Shown: positions 33,620 to 45,090, counted from the stretch's first letter. The stretch is DNA of 64,000 bases from Chinchilla lanigera (GCF_000276665.1 NW_004955463.1:10357565-10421564); one strand, 5' to 3'. The notes: a model not told the origin generated them from the sequence alone. Numbers and translations are program-made.

Positions 33620-35030
33620 CAATGTTTATTCTATTTCAATTTCTATAGAATAATATACAGCATTCTTTCCATCTTGACATTTCCTGATGGTATAATGCTC
33701 CTGAGTGCTTGTGTCCTCATCACACTGTCATTCACTCTTTCTGGCTCCTGCAGTGAGTCAGGTTGCAAATTATGTTGCATATTCTGCCATCCAGATGCAT
33801 TTTCCCCACCTCCCTTGCCCCTTAGTTGTTAACGTAACACTGTAGTTGAGAATCACCACTGCAGAATATCTAATTTCCTGAAGAAAATGCTTGCCAATTT
33901 GCCATCAGTAAAACACAAACTTTAAAACTATTATAGAAAATGATTATATAGTTCTACAGTGATTCTGCTTAGCATCACTCCTGGAAATCACCTGTGAAGA
34001 TGCCTCTCTCTCATCTGAACATCAGCTTTTGTCCTGCAGATGAAAAAGACCATTTTGTCTTCTACTTGTGAATTGCTGTAGCTGTTTTTGGCTCTCCCAT
34101 TCCTCTTCCCTTGGGGAATAAATGTGTATAATAACAGCAATTTTCATTTCCACCACACATCTCAAGGCACAGAGCTCTGAAGATATGTAGTGTCTTAGGC
34201 TTGATTCACGACTGTTTTAATATCTACAGTTAGCACTTAGGGCCCAGGGCATCAACTCCAGTAAAAACATTGAGACTGTTGGCCAAATGGTAGAATGGCA
34301 TAGCAAGCTAGTTGTACAAAAGAGGCTGCTCGACTTATTCTGACCAACAATGGAAGACTCATATTCTGTCCTATTAAGAAGCTGAATTACAAAGCTTGGA
34401 ATTTTATGTGCATGAGTGAGTTTTGCAGATGTTCAATATGTCAACTTTCTTCCCACTTTACTAGGTTTATTACAACCTAGGTCTTTTGTTCCTCCTTCAT
34501 TTCTCAGTCTCCTGTACTTCAATGGAGAAGCTGAGTTCTGCTGATTCCTCATCCCTAAACCAAAGCAGACCTCCTTCTGTATCACCTGCTGGTCCTAGAA
34601 TGAAATGGAAAGTGGCAGGCTGCTGTGGTGTCACTGTAACCCTGAAACACTATTTAGGGTGGCACACATTGGACAGGTCTCGTGAACAAGGCTCTGTCTG
34701 TGGGAACATGCCTGTTGGTGTTAAGACAGAGAATAGATTGCATTTAGAAGGGGAGAAACACTTCAGAACGCAGGTTTGAGTCATGATAATCATGCATCTT
34801 GAGGTCACTGTCTAAAGGAAGATTTTGCTAAATGCAAGATGTTACATTATGTAATATTTCTAATCATCTTATAAGTAATATTTATTTTATGCTCTTATAG
34901 AAAGTTTTCTTTGTTATGAACATTCATGTCTAAGTACACATGGACCAAACTGACCTATTCTCTACAATTTATTTTAAGCTAAAGTGTGATAAAGAATATA
35001 ATGGATTTTTACATTAAAAATAATTACTAC
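33620..35030. other. Unique intergenic sequence
   Basis: No gene seen. The 97-codon plus frame at 34486-34779 is in a slightly GC-richer patch and has no recognisable domain, signal or splice context. Confidence 0.35.
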
Positions 35031-35034
35031 AGTG

Positions 35035-35345
35035 AAAGACACCATACCATTAACTCCTCCTCAAAATACTTCCGGTCTTCTTTGAACATGTCTATTACAG
35101 TTCTTGCCATTTTCTAAAGCAGTTCTGGAAGTTCTGTGAGTGTTTTTAGTTGTGAAGTCATGGCTAACTTGATGTCCTAAATACTTTGAAAATGTTGACT
35201 GTTCATGATCATTTTGACTGGGCAAAAGATCTAGGGGTTGCAGTCTGCCAGATCCAGCAAGTGCAGTATCTGAGGACACACTGTAATGGTTTTTGCCTTT
35301 CCGTTGGATGGCACTAGGCAGCAGCAATCACTGGATTCTTGATCA
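35035..35345 (-). pseudogene. Mariner transposase C-terminal remnant (minus strand)
   Basis: The minus-strand translation, allowing stops and frameshifts, follows the C-terminal part of mariner-family transposase. It reads MIMNSQHFQSI, stop, DIKLAMTSQLKTLTELPELL (from about 35213 leftward), then FKEDRKYFEEE near 35055-35090. These match the family pattern 'MTMKGKHF..IQDIQAATTAQLKTLTKEDFQ' and '..SEGEYFEGD'. The 88-codon open frame at 35061-35327 is one frame through this relic. No N-terminal helix-turn-helix region is present and the catalytic aspartates cannot be recovered. The next feature carries a second C-terminus in the opposite orientation. Confidence 0.7.
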
Positions 35346-35369
35346 CACCTTGTAAGGATTCTCAGGAAA

Positions 35370-35465
35370 CAGGGTGGTCAGTAATGCTTCAGAAGATGGC
35401 AAGATGATGGGCCCAGTGTGTTCAAAGTGAAGGAGAGTGTTTCCAGTCGGGGCAGCTAATGGTAA
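35370..35465 (+). pseudogene. Mariner transposase C-terminal remnant (plus strand)
   Basis: From 35408 the plus strand encodes WAQCVQSEGECF, matching the mariner C-terminal motif W-x-x-C-V-x-S-E-G-x-Y-F. It is preceded by QKMAR, stop, which parallels 'RKWQER'. It lies just right of the minus-strand copy, so the locus holds two transposase ends pointing outward. Outside both ends similar words occur (gttaatggta outward on the left, gctaatggta on the right). Confidence 0.65.
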
Positions 35466-35469
35466 CATA

Positions 35470-36300
35470 ATAGTAATGTAATGAAGTTATTTTATTTAAA
35501 CATTTACTGTCTATTTTTAGTATGTCTCAGACATCAGCAAATAAAATAGAAGCGGTAAATAAGGTTAAAATATTAACAGCTGTTAAATGTGGGTAACAGA
35601 TGTTTGCACATGTAATTTGTACTTATTTTCTTTAACAAAAACTACAAAAATCAGAATGAAGTATAAAAATCAGAGAGCAAAGTGCACAGTTAGGGCAACA
35701 GAGAAAATATGGAGCCCTGCTCTATCAGCAGTCCTTCTTCCCATCCTTCCCCAAAGGCACTGTTGGGGCTGCTGTCAAAATAAATATTGAACAAATATTT
35801 AAAGAACATGTTTTAAGATGTATTGAATAATGTGCCTCCTGAAAGGTGGTCCTACACAGTAATTCTTCACATCCCTGTAGGTCAGAAACCCAGTCACTGG
35901 AGGAGAACTGAGAGCCGCAGAGGGAAGGAAATGGAAGGGAATCACCACAGGGCCAGCGGGACTTTTCCCTACAGCAAGTAGATTGAGATAAATAGAAAGG
36001 AATTATCTCCATATAGCTCACCTGTGGGAAATTCAAAATGCAGCAACCCGGGACCATTTTTAAAAAGTCCCAAAGATAATGTTACTTCACTACAAATGTA
36101 GTGTCTCTTCAAGTTTTAGATCACATACACTCATGCTCACAAAATACTTTAACAAGATAAGAAAACCAATAACATTTTTTTCCCCTAAGGATTTCATTAA
36201 AGATGAATTTTTTTTTTTGAAGTATAGTAATCCCAGAGTACTCATCAGGTATCTGAAAAATATTTATTACTTAATTTCATCGGAGTAAAAAATAAGTGAT
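35470..36300. other. Unique intergenic sequence
   Basis: No gene or clear repeat. The 110-codon minus frame at 35725-36057 has no recognisable domain. It includes several cysteines but no spacing that suggests a known fold. Confidence 0.3.
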
Positions 36301-36305
36301 ATAAA

Positions 36306-36417
36306 GTGACACCGTGAACCCAGAAGACTCTCCCATCAAGTACTAATCAGGCCCCACCCTGCTTAACTTCCGAGATCAGATGAAATCGGATGCGTTCAGG
36401 GTGGTACGGCTGTAGAC
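36306..36417 (-). pseudogene. 5S rRNA pseudogene
   Basis: The minus strand begins gtctacagccgtaccaccctgaacgc, continues with ctgatctcggaagttaagcagggtggggcctgattagtacttgatgggaga, and closes with a diverged 3' end. It is about 112 bp against 121 for the mammalian gene. The order and near-identity to 5S rRNA are unmistakable over the first 90 bases. Several substitutions (for example cgatttcatc for cgatctcgtc) and loss of one g in the C-box region (acttgatggg for acttggatggg), plus the decayed 3' end with no clear T-run, indicate a retroposed pseudogene and not a functional gene. Confidence 0.9.
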
Positions 36418-36419
36418 TA

Positions 36420-37260
36420 GAAGACCCTCTAAGCGCTACGGTTGAGGAACTGATGAACTACTTTGAACTTCTTTATTCCCTTTCAGTGATGGAGAGTGTG
36501 TGTCTGTCTTTGGAAATTTCATATTTATTTATGTTCATTTTTAAAAGTCTTCCCATGGTCACTGGCATGTCATTGGTTTTAACAAATATTTGAATATTTG
36601 GTTTTTAAAACAGGCTCACTGGAAAAAGGGTGTCGCTATGCAGATTAATCTATATATATTGAGAAAAGTTTTAAAAACTCACTGAAATATACTTTTCTTC
36701 TTTCTTTCCCTTTATACATTTTACAAGAGAGCAAGTGGGCTGCTTTAAAGGTGATATCAAAAAGTGAGTAGTGAATTACATACATGAGAGTCTGAATAGA
36801 ATCCAAAAACACGTTGGAAAAGCTCGGGCCAGCTAGATGTTATTATTTGATCGTTAGTGATAACAAATGCTTGTTATTCATCAAAATAGTCTGAAAATGT
36901 TACCAAGGAGAAATTTGATAATCTCGATCATCTAAAACTAAAGATGCCTATTTTTCCTCTTATTTATATCTGTAGGAAAAAGCTTCTGTGGGTTTTTCAA
37001 ATAATTACTGAATGCATTTTAACAATTTATATTGAATATATTAAAAATAATTTATTTTTTCCTTGCCATACTATTTCCCTGAGTAACATCAAAATTGATA
37101 AAATTTGAAAATTAAATATAAAGCCAAGTATACACTTTTAATTGCATATTGTTTAAAATAGAAAGTAAACCTGAATCTTAATAAGAAAAGATTAATAAAT
37201 ATTTTCTTTATAAATTGAAATTTTGTATTTATTTCCCTTATAAATTACAATTTTTAAGCT
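36420..37260. other. Unique AT-rich intergenic sequence
   Basis: No gene or clear repeat recognised. It ends just before the target site of the next SINE. Confidence 0.35.
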
Positions 37261-37283
37261 TTCCTCACAAATTCATAATTTTA

Positions 37284-37398
37284 TTTTATTTTATTTTATT
37301 TTTTTTGTTTTTGGTTTTTCTCAGGTACCGGGAACCGAACTCACGACCTTGCGCTTGCCAGGCAGGTGCTTTTGCCGCTGAGCTAAATCCCCAGCCCC
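37284..37398 (-). mobile_element. ID-like tRNA-derived SINE (antisense), with target-site duplication
   Basis: On the minus strand it runs ggggctggggatttagctca, gcgg, then cctgcctggcaagcgcaagg and gagttcggttcccggtacc, ending in an A-rich tail with (TAAAA)n (tttta repeats on the plus strand at 37279-37305). A- and B-box-like pol III promoter words (tagctcagcgg and gagttcggttcc) are well kept. The 18-bp direct repeat cacaaattcataatttta at 37266-37283 and 37398-37415 is a perfect target-site duplication, so this copy is fairly young. Confidence 0.92.
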
Positions 37399-37419
37399 AC
37401 AAATTCATAATTTTAAATC

Positions 37420-39235
37420 TTTTTCCATTTCACATTTTTCAAATGGGAAGTCTTTTCAGATGCCAAATGTTCCAAAATGGAATTCAGTTTGTGAACATTT
37501 GACTTTAAAGACAAAATACACTGAAAGCAGATGTGTTCCTTCTCATCCATAAAAATACTATTTTAATTGTATTGATGCAGAAAACTCACAGTATATTTGA
37601 ATTTCTTCATAGTCCTGATTCATCAGAAATTTTTATGGATATAATAATGTTTGGATTTGAATTATTTTTGTGACATAGTTGAAAGATAATTTTTCCTTAC
37701 ACAAATATAGAGTTGTCTCGATGCTTGACATAAGTTTTGGTCGAAACACTCCTAGATAAAGATATGCTAAGGTTTCTCACCAGAAAATTGGGACAGGAAA
37801 GTAATAAAGGCCAAATCCATGAGCTAGAGCTCTGACTAGAGGCATATATTAGATTATCATCGGTAAAATTAAGATCAAAATTATAAAAAAAATCAACAAA
37901 AGCATAAGACAGAAATTGTGTTATATATCTTTCTGTCTATCCAACTGTCTTCCCTCTATATTTACCATCAGAAACACATAAACACACACATATATTTTAA
38001 AGAGTGAGATGAAATTAGAAAGATGAGAAACAGTAGGGGAAATAATGTACCAGATGGTAGGAGCTGCAGAGGAGACAAGTTCTCTTGCCTTCAGTAGTGA
38101 GATTCTGTTTCAACAAACCTTCCACACATATGTTTTCAAATGAATGCAACACCATATATAGACTTTTGAATGTGAGGTACAAAATTTCAGTGGAGTTAAG
38201 GTGAGAAATAGTCATTATCCATTTGGATTTGTGCCAGTTCTCACAAGGGCAAATTCCTAAACTGCCATTTTCTTTTCCCATTATAGATTCTGGCACCAGG
38301 GCAAGATATTAGGATTTTAATACGTTAATATATTCTATGAAATATACTCGTGTACTTTACTATTGTGACCTTTTGGCTCATCATATTTTGATTCGGATGG
38401 TCATTTCCCTCTTTGCTCTCAAGCACAGGGAGGCCATAAAAGAGTAAAATGAATGGATTGACTATAGCTAGTCACAATACAGAATACTGAAAAGGTCATT
38501 GTATCTCATTGACTGTGCTGTGACTCACAGAATACACAGGCTCTTAAATATTTGATACCACACTCTGTGACAAAGAAATCTGACAAAAAAAATGTAACCA
38601 AGAATTGCTTCTCCAGCCAAAATTGCATCATAATTCAAGAATGAAAAATAGCCAAAGCCCAGCATAAGAAAAAAAATCATTTTTACTTCTGCTCATCATT
38701 TCCTTTTTAGTAAAATATATCTTTGAGCACAAACTCTCAAAAGGAAAAGGAGTTAGAAAAGCAATCTAAAGATGTGAAAGGAACAACTTGACACTAACAG
38801 AATTTAAGAATTCAAATTTCTACAAGTTTTTTTTTCAAGAGTTTCTGAGGTACATTTGTTTCTTTTGTGGGGAAGAGATTAGATAGTTATGCCTGCAGAA
38901 GAAATGTAATCAGATTTACCCAATTTAAGGTAAAGAAAGTGCAAGAGGAATTTCTCTTTGGTATAAGTTTTCAAGGGTGTTTATTTTGCCCATTTATGAT
39001 ATGAAGCTGTCAGAGGGCATAGGTTGTTTATCCATAGATAGAAAGTAAGTTTCTATGTGTTCAAGTACTATCATGTCTTACAGAGATATATCTTCGCCTG
39101 ACAATATTTTATAAGTAGAATTAAATGAAATATTTAAAGCATAATAGAGGAAAGGGAATCAAGTTGAACAGACCTAAAGATGTAATTCACTGAAAAAAAA
39201 TATATAGCATCAAAAACATTCTAGACAAAAAGCTC
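37420..39235. other. Unique AT-rich intergenic sequence
   Basis: No gene or clear repeat. The 93-codon minus frame at 38015-38296 has no recognisable domain. Confidence 0.35.
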
Positions 39236-39255
39236 AGTCTCAATACTAATTTTTT

Positions 39256-39338
39256 CTTTTTTTTTTGGTACTGGGGATCAAACTCAGGACCTTGCACTTG
39301 CCAGGCAGATGCTTGTGTCACTCAGCTATCTCCCCGGT
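39256..39338 (-). mobile_element. ID-like tRNA-derived SINE (antisense), older copy
   Basis: The plus strand reads ttggtactggggatcaaactcaggaccttgcacttgccaggcagatgct. It ends with actcagctatctccccgg. This copy is more diverged than the others. Direct repeats tctcaatactaatttttt (39238) and tctcaatagtgattttta (39339) mark an imperfect target-site duplication. Confidence 0.8.
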
Positions 39339-39667
39339 TCTCAATAGTGATTTTTAATATAACTTAAACAACAATTATATCCGTTTAAGTATCAATTATT
39401 AAAGGATGAAATAAGAATGCAAATTATTGATGTTTGTGAAAGTGAGAGATATATTTGTATTTTTATTAGGAGTATAAATTGTTAAATCCTATTTCACAGA
39501 AACTATTATTCAGGTGCATTTAAAATGCACATACATTCACGTCAGCAAACCAACTTTCTGATTTGATTCTAAGGGGTAGATGTGGACAATGACTTGTACT
39601 TAAGATTGTTAATCCCAATGATACTAGTAATAGTGAAACACTAATGACAACAGAATGATAAATTTCA

Positions 39668-40078
39668 TATTTACTTTTCTCATTGCTGAGACAAAAAACC
39701 CAACACCCAAAGTTAAAGGGGAAAAGGTTTATTTGTCTTACAATTCATAAAGGTTTCAGTCTATATTGGACTGGTTCCACGTCAGGGTTGCATGACAGAG
39801 GGGCAATAGAAGAGAAACAGTTTAGGGCAGACAGAGGACAGCAAACAATCAACAAACTACAAGTATCTAGCAGCAAGCCTCTTTCTGTCCCATATACTGT
39901 ACCTAGGCTACTCAGCCTTAGGGCAGATAGCTCTCACACACTTACTCCTTGTACCCTTAATCCTAGCACTGCACCATGAATCAATCACACACTCTAGATC
40001 CAGCCACCTCTAAAAGAAATCCACCTATGACTGCATGAGACTTTGGTGGAGCATCGGGACACAAACCAGAATATTAAA
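39668..40078 (-). mobile_element. MaLR-type LTR (antisense)
   Basis: It shares with 25.0 and 48.57 kb the words ttttctcattgctgagacaaaaaaccc, aggtttatttgtctta and aggtttcagtctatattgg. It continues with cctctaaaagaaatccacctatgactgcatgagac, which recurs as cctgcaccatgactgcataaggat in the 25-kb copy. The 98-codon frame at 39683-39979 lies inside it. Confidence 0.65.
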
Positions 40079-40084
40079 GAAAAT

Positions 40085-40570
40085 GTGTCTGTTCACATAA
40101 CTTAAGAAAAATCTTACAGTCCTTAGAACATGTTTATGATGTTGTAAATTGCAAAAAGCTAAGTGAGAGTTTAATATCTTCACTGTGCTTCCAGTTTTGT
40201 GAACTGTGTATATGTGTGTGATGTGCATGTGAAATTACATATTACAATGAAAGTATTTTAAAAGCTTTAATAACGATTAAGTCTAGAAGTTTATGTGAGG
40301 ATGTACTGGGTGATTTTGTGTGTCTTTTGTGTTTGTGTGCACATATAGGAAAAAGTCTGAGAAGCATCAGCACTAAGTTGGGAGCAGTGGTTAATTCTGA
40401 TAATTACAAATGCATTTTCATAAATATGTGTAATATCAGCTATCTGCCTTCTGAATTTTCTCAGTAATTTATAATCAATAATATTAATTTGAAAACTGAA
40501 GAAAACATCACTTGAAGAAAAGAATAGGCATCTAGAAGTGCATGCAAGTAGTGACAGAAAATTTTCAAAC
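40085..40570. other. Unique AT-rich intergenic sequence
   Basis: No gene or clear repeat. A TG-rich stretch lies at 40205-40350. Confidence 0.35.
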
Positions 40571-40571
40571 A

Positions 40572-40665
40572 GAGCTGGGTGTGTAGCTCAGTGATGTAGT
40601 GCTTAACTAGTACATGTAAGACCCTGATTTTGTTCTGCAGCATTGGAAAAATATATATAAACCAG
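40572..40665 (+). mobile_element. ID-like tRNA-derived SINE (sense), diverged
   Basis: It reads gctgggtgtgtagctcagtg, then atgtagtgcttaactagtacatgtaagaccctgattttg, and ends in an A-rich tail (ggaaaaatatatataaa). The A-box tagctcagtg is intact and the rest fits an older ID/tRNA-type SINE, with a different subfamily body from the ccggtacc copies. Confidence 0.65.
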
Positions 40666-41099
40666 GGACATCTGAAATGCAATCATGCTTTAAAGAAGCA
40701 TCAGATTTCCTCAGCAAATATATTGCTCCTTTTCTTGAATTTTCATGCCTTCTTCTAGTGTTAATTCCCTGAAATCCAGGAGGCAGTGTGGGGAGCTACA
40801 GATAGAGAAAATTTTTTTTAAAAAGAGGGAAAATTTGCTAGTTGTTGTACAACAATAGTGAATTCAAATTTTTATTCATTCTAAATTTTGTAAAGAGGAT
40901 GGACTAGGGACTGTGATGTGGCCTGAACATAAGCATTTACTTCTTCGTGAGCCTTGTGGTTTATATCTAATAACGTGTACTTCCCTTTCACAAAATCGCA
41001 TTAACGTAACATACAGCAGAACCGTTCCCCAAAATAGCCCTGTATACCACAGATTGTTTTAAACTATCAGAAGGTAAGTCTGCATTCCAGAAGTTTGGT

Positions 41100-41420
41100 T
41101 TAGGTTCCACTGCATTCAGGAGAATCCTTAGTTACTCGTTCGCTGGTTACTTTAGTTTTGAACGCCTTAAAAGATATTTGAGTTCGGCCAGATTCATTCA
41201 AATGTAAGACTCTGGTTAATGCAACATTTTCATTTATTACAACATCATAAGCTGATAGGTGAACAATTCTACCACATAGATTCCTTTTTGAGTTATGAAG
41301 ATAATGGTCCTTTGGGAGACATTGCCCTTTCTTAATTTTATTTTGTGGAATATCATTAAACACCAAGCACCCTAAAAAGAACTCATTTCCACTAATTTTG
41401 TCTTTCACAATATGATGCAT
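41100..41420 (-). other. Unassigned 106-codon open frame, possibly conserved noncoding DNA
   Basis: An open frame of 106 codons begins at an ATG near 41420. The protein would be basic and soluble, without a signal peptide or membrane segment, and includes the stretch LSAYDVVINENVALTRV. I recognise no domain. No Kozak context, splice acceptor or TATA word accompanies it. The DNA shows no repeat character and has several CpGs (cgttcgctgg, gaacgcc, ttcggcc) in a CpG-poor region. It could be conserved noncoding DNA, an old unrecognised retrocopy or a chance frame. I favour non-coding. Confidence 0.2.
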
Positions 41421-41582
41421 TAATTCTGTTTTTTTCTCCTATCATTTTTTAGAAGTTCATGCTCACAGAAGATGCTCAGAGGTAAGCTCTTATCTGCTTT
41501 TGAAACAACAGCAGAGTGCCCCAGGGTGGGACAAATTGATGTGAAAAGTAGCATGAGAGTTTTTTTCCAAATACCCTGCCCT

Positions 41583-41610
41583 ACACACACACACACACAC
41601 ACACACACAC
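41583..41610. repeat. (CA)n microsatellite
   Basis: A pure run of about 14 CA units. It explains the V-C-V-C repeats in the minus frame at 41420-41647 and the T-H repeats in the plus frame at 41472-41654. Confidence 0.95.
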
Positions 41611-41619
41611 TGATGAAAA

Positions 41620-42155
41620 CACCAGCTACTGTCACACTAGGAGTCATTCAGTGAAAGCATGGGCATAGCCTCTGACTGTGTTCCACTGGGGCTGCTTTGG
41701 GTGTAGATCCAGGACAGCATTAGTTATTCATGACAATAATAAAATCATGCAGAAATAAAAATAACATGAGGATTAATTGCTGCGTTTTTTTTTCAGATTG
41801 AAAAAAGGAAAAAAAAGCAAGAAAAAAATGAGGGTTAAAAAACTGCCTTCACTTGATTTACAGATACTCTTTGGATCAGGAGGAGCAGAGCAGTTTGCTC
41901 TTCTCAGGATTATCGACAGATCTACTTCTCTCTGGTCACATCTTAGAGACACTAATTGAGCCTCCTTTTCACTCAGATTTTGCCAAAGACTTTGAAAAGC
42001 CCCCAAGTTTCTTTCTCATGTCTCAACACTGGAGAGTGAGGTTTAGGTTTTTGAGAGCGTTTTGTTTACCTTGCTCTCATGGGCGGGATTTAGGAGACCT
42101 ATCTGTTTACCTCCTCCTGGTGTTCTGGGAAGAAATCGCCACCCGAAGAAATCAC
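41620..42155. other. Unique intergenic sequence
   Basis: Purine-rich near 41800-41840. The overlapping frames (77 aa minus, 60 and 105 aa plus) lack family resemblance. Confidence 0.3.
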
Positions 42156-42159
42156 GCTT

Positions 42160-42660
42160 CTAATGTTTAAAGATAAACCAGTACTGCTTTCATTTTCTGT
42201 ATATGTCAGGGCTGAATGCTAGCGTATGATTACTCCCTGCCAGGCCATCGAGTACAAGCTGGTATTTGATGGATTCAAGGAGTCAGAAAGCAGTAATGTT
42301 TTAACACTTACATAAAACCACCTTTTGTTTAATAGGAATAAATAATGTTGCAATCATAATAATGCCAACTCTCTGCACACACAGCTGTAGCATCTAATGA
42401 GATGGGAGCTCTGGACGTGAGGAGAGTACAATAGCAGGTCAAATGCAACTGAGCAGCAGGAAATAATATTTCTAATCCCAGGTACTACTCAAGAAAATTG
42501 CCGAGGAATTCACCATATAATTAAATTAATAGTTTCATGACTCATAAAGAAATCTATTGACAGTGTTCTGAAATTAGGGACAGATAATAAAAGTTTTCAA
42601 AATAGCATTCCAGTTGTCATTCAAAGTTCCTGAATTAAAGAAATTAACTCATAAAACAGA
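42160..42660. other. Candidate conserved noncoding block
   Basis: No repeat is visible. The sequence mixes balanced composition with AT-rich homeodomain-type words (tataattaaattaatagtttcatg near 42515) and compact words such as catctaatgagatggg near 42391. This texture is typical of mammalian conserved noncoding elements. The call is an inference. Confidence 0.3.
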
Positions 42661-42767
42661 ATAAAGAAAATAAAAAGAAGAAAAAGTGTAAAATTTTCTA
42701 TTTCCGTGTTTTTACAACTGCACCTCAAGCTCTACATGTCCATAATTGTGAAGTCAGCTGTGATTAT

Positions 42768-43175
42768 GTTAGTCAGCTTTCCATCACTGCAACACAAATC
42801 TGAGATAATTCACTTATAGAGGAAAAAAGATTTGGTTTGCTTATGTTTTCAGAAGTTCAGAGCTTGGAGTTCATGATCAAGTGGACCCAAAGTGTTTAGG
42901 ACTCTGGTGGGTTGCAATTCTCAGAGTTGTGTGGCAGAACAAAGCTGCTCACTTCATGGCCAGGAAGCAAGAAAGAAGAAGAGGAAGGGGTTGAGTTGTC
43001 ACAATCTCCCTCAGCCCCTACCTCCCCTTCCCCCCACACAGTGACCTACAGTTCTCCCTGTAAGGCCCACCTTTTAAAGGTTCCATGACCTCCCAATAGC
43101 AGCACCCTGGGAACAAAGCCTTTAACACATGAGCCTTCCGGGGACCCTCAATATCCAAACGACAGTGGTTGTCTA
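42768..43175 (-). mobile_element. Old MaLR-type LTR (antisense)
   Basis: The plus strand order is gttagtcagctttccatcactgcaacacaaatctgag, agaggaaaaaagatttggtttgc, ggcagaacaaagctgctcacttcatggccaggaagcaag, cagtgacctac, then acacatgagccttccggggaccctcaatatccaaacga. It parallels the widespread antisense element 'gctgctcacctcatggcggccaggaagcagag ... cacatgagcttttgggggac...catccaaacc'. The 76-codon minus frame at 43018-43248 overlaps it. Confidence 0.55.
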
Positions 43176-43179
43176 TGTC

Positions 43180-44075
43180 CATGTTGTTCTTCCTTACATT
43201 TGCTTCCCTAGCTCTGAATACCGTGCCTGGAAAATAACAGGATGTCAATAAGTACCTGTAGAATTAATACACCGAAAGTTGGTCCTTCACTGAAATTAAC
43301 TCCAAGAGCTGTCTGAATAGCTATCCCCTTCTCCTGGGCTTGCTACCCAGTCTTCCACCACTGCCAATGTGAAGCCATCTGTGTTGGTTCTAGGCTGTGC
43401 ACTGTCTTCTACTGAGACTATCCAACCAAAACAGGCTTGTGCCACAGTTCACTAATTTCTTGATTTCTTCAGATTTAAAAAGTTCTTTGATTCCCAGCTC
43501 TTCCCAAATTTGCTACCTGGTCCAGCTAGTCACAACAGGAATATGTTACTTATACTGATGAGAACACAGATAGGATTGTCAGTAGAACTTTGCTTTTTTG
43601 TGTATGACTGACCAGTAGGAGTATAGAACTTTTTAAAGGGACTTGGAAATCTTTCCAAGAAGGATTTTCTTTACCTTGTAGATTTAGTTTTTACAAATGT
43701 CATTTAAGCTTCTTTAGGGAACAATCCTTCAACCTAAAGATAGTCCAAACTGACATGTTCACAACAGACCTCTACCCCATTTCTTGTTCCATAGCTTCAG
43801 CTCTTTGAGGAGACTGCTCTTTTCTGCTCCACCTTCCCGCTTGCCATTTTTCACATACCTAACAGATCTTTCACAGTAATTCTCATCTCTAATGCACAGC
43901 CTGTTATTGTCTCATTGTCTTAAACTGAAAATAAACACAGCCGTTTGCAGGGCTGTCTATACAATATGCTCTCCACTACAAAACTCCCACAGAGCAGATG
44001 AATGTTTATATGTGAGTGCTCACTTCTCCACAGGGTGGTATGAATATTTATCCAAGGGTATTACTACTTCTGAAT
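43180..44075. other. Unique intergenic sequence
   Basis: No gene or clear repeat recognised. Confidence 0.35.
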
Positions 44076-44079
44076 TTTT

Positions 44080-45090
44080 TCAATTGTATTACCAATTCCT
44101 TTTTACCCTTATGTTTATTTACTCTTATTTATTGAGATATAATTTCTGTGCAGGCAAATGCACAGGTATTAAATCATCAATCTGATAATTTTGAGAAGTG
44201 TATAAACCCATGGAGTACACACCTATGAAAAGACCAAACCAAACAAGATCCCAGAAAGTCCCTTTGGGTCTTTTTGATTTGTGTAAGTTTAGCCGTTCCC
44301 CACTTCCCCTCCCGGTTCAGAGGTGATCACTCTGATTTATCTTAGTTTGGTTCGATAGTTCTGCTTGGTCTTTATGTAAATAGAGTCATACAGTATTTCC
44401 CCCTTTTGTGTTTGGATTTAGCTTCTCATCATATCATTTTTGGATTCATCCATATTGTGTGTGTAAGAAGTTATGTTCCATTTTACTGCTTAGTAGTATT
44501 TCATTCTATGATTATGTAATGACTTATCACTCCATTTCTTTATTGGTGGACATTTTAATTGTTTATGGCTTAGAACTATTAGGAATAAAGCTGCTAAATG
44601 TACATATACAAGATGTATAAAACATGTTTGAATTTCTCTTATTACCATGGAGATGAATTTCTGGTTCATTTATTACTCATTTCCTTGTTTCAAAAAGCTG
44701 AGAAAAAAGTGATTGCATGATTTTACTGATGAGAATTTCTGTGTTTCCTTTCAAACTCTGTAGTTTAACTCTGGTATTTATACCGACTATGTCTCTTAGG
44801 GTACAGCCGTTCTAACATATAGGATTGTATTTCATTATAGTTTCTGTTTGCATTTCCCTGATGACTAATTATGTCGAGTACTTATCCATGTTTTGAGGTG
44901 GTTATTGGCCTTGATGTATTTCTCTGGTGAAGTGCACAATTTAAGATTGTTGCCAGTTTTTAATTGTGTATGTTTTTGCTGTTTTCTGCAAAAATTACCT
45001 ATATTTTCTGGATACAGATCCATTGTCAGATACATGTATGGCCAACAATTTGTTTTGCTATGTGGATTTCTGCTTAATTTATTTAACAGC
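44080..45090 (-). mobile_element. L1 3' UTR (antisense), left end of a large split L1
   Basis: Landmarks on the plus strand: ttgagatataatttctgtgcaggcaaatgcacaggtattaaatc (44131), aggtgatcactctgatttatct (44321), ttctcatcatatcatttttggattcatccatattgtgtg (44422), tgcttagtagtatttcattctatg (44487), tctttattggtggacattttaattgttt (44538), gtttgcatttccctgatgactaattatgtcgagta (44846) and attttctggatacagatccattgtcaga (45003). These follow the L1 3' UTR in antisense order. Confidence 0.8.

Noticed and set aside
36306..36417. Functional 5S rRNA gene
   Set aside because: There is a base loss in the C-box, substitutions in helices, a decayed 3' end and no clear T-run terminator.
41420..41654. Frames containing V-C or T-H repeats
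   Set aside because: They are translations of a CA microsatellite.
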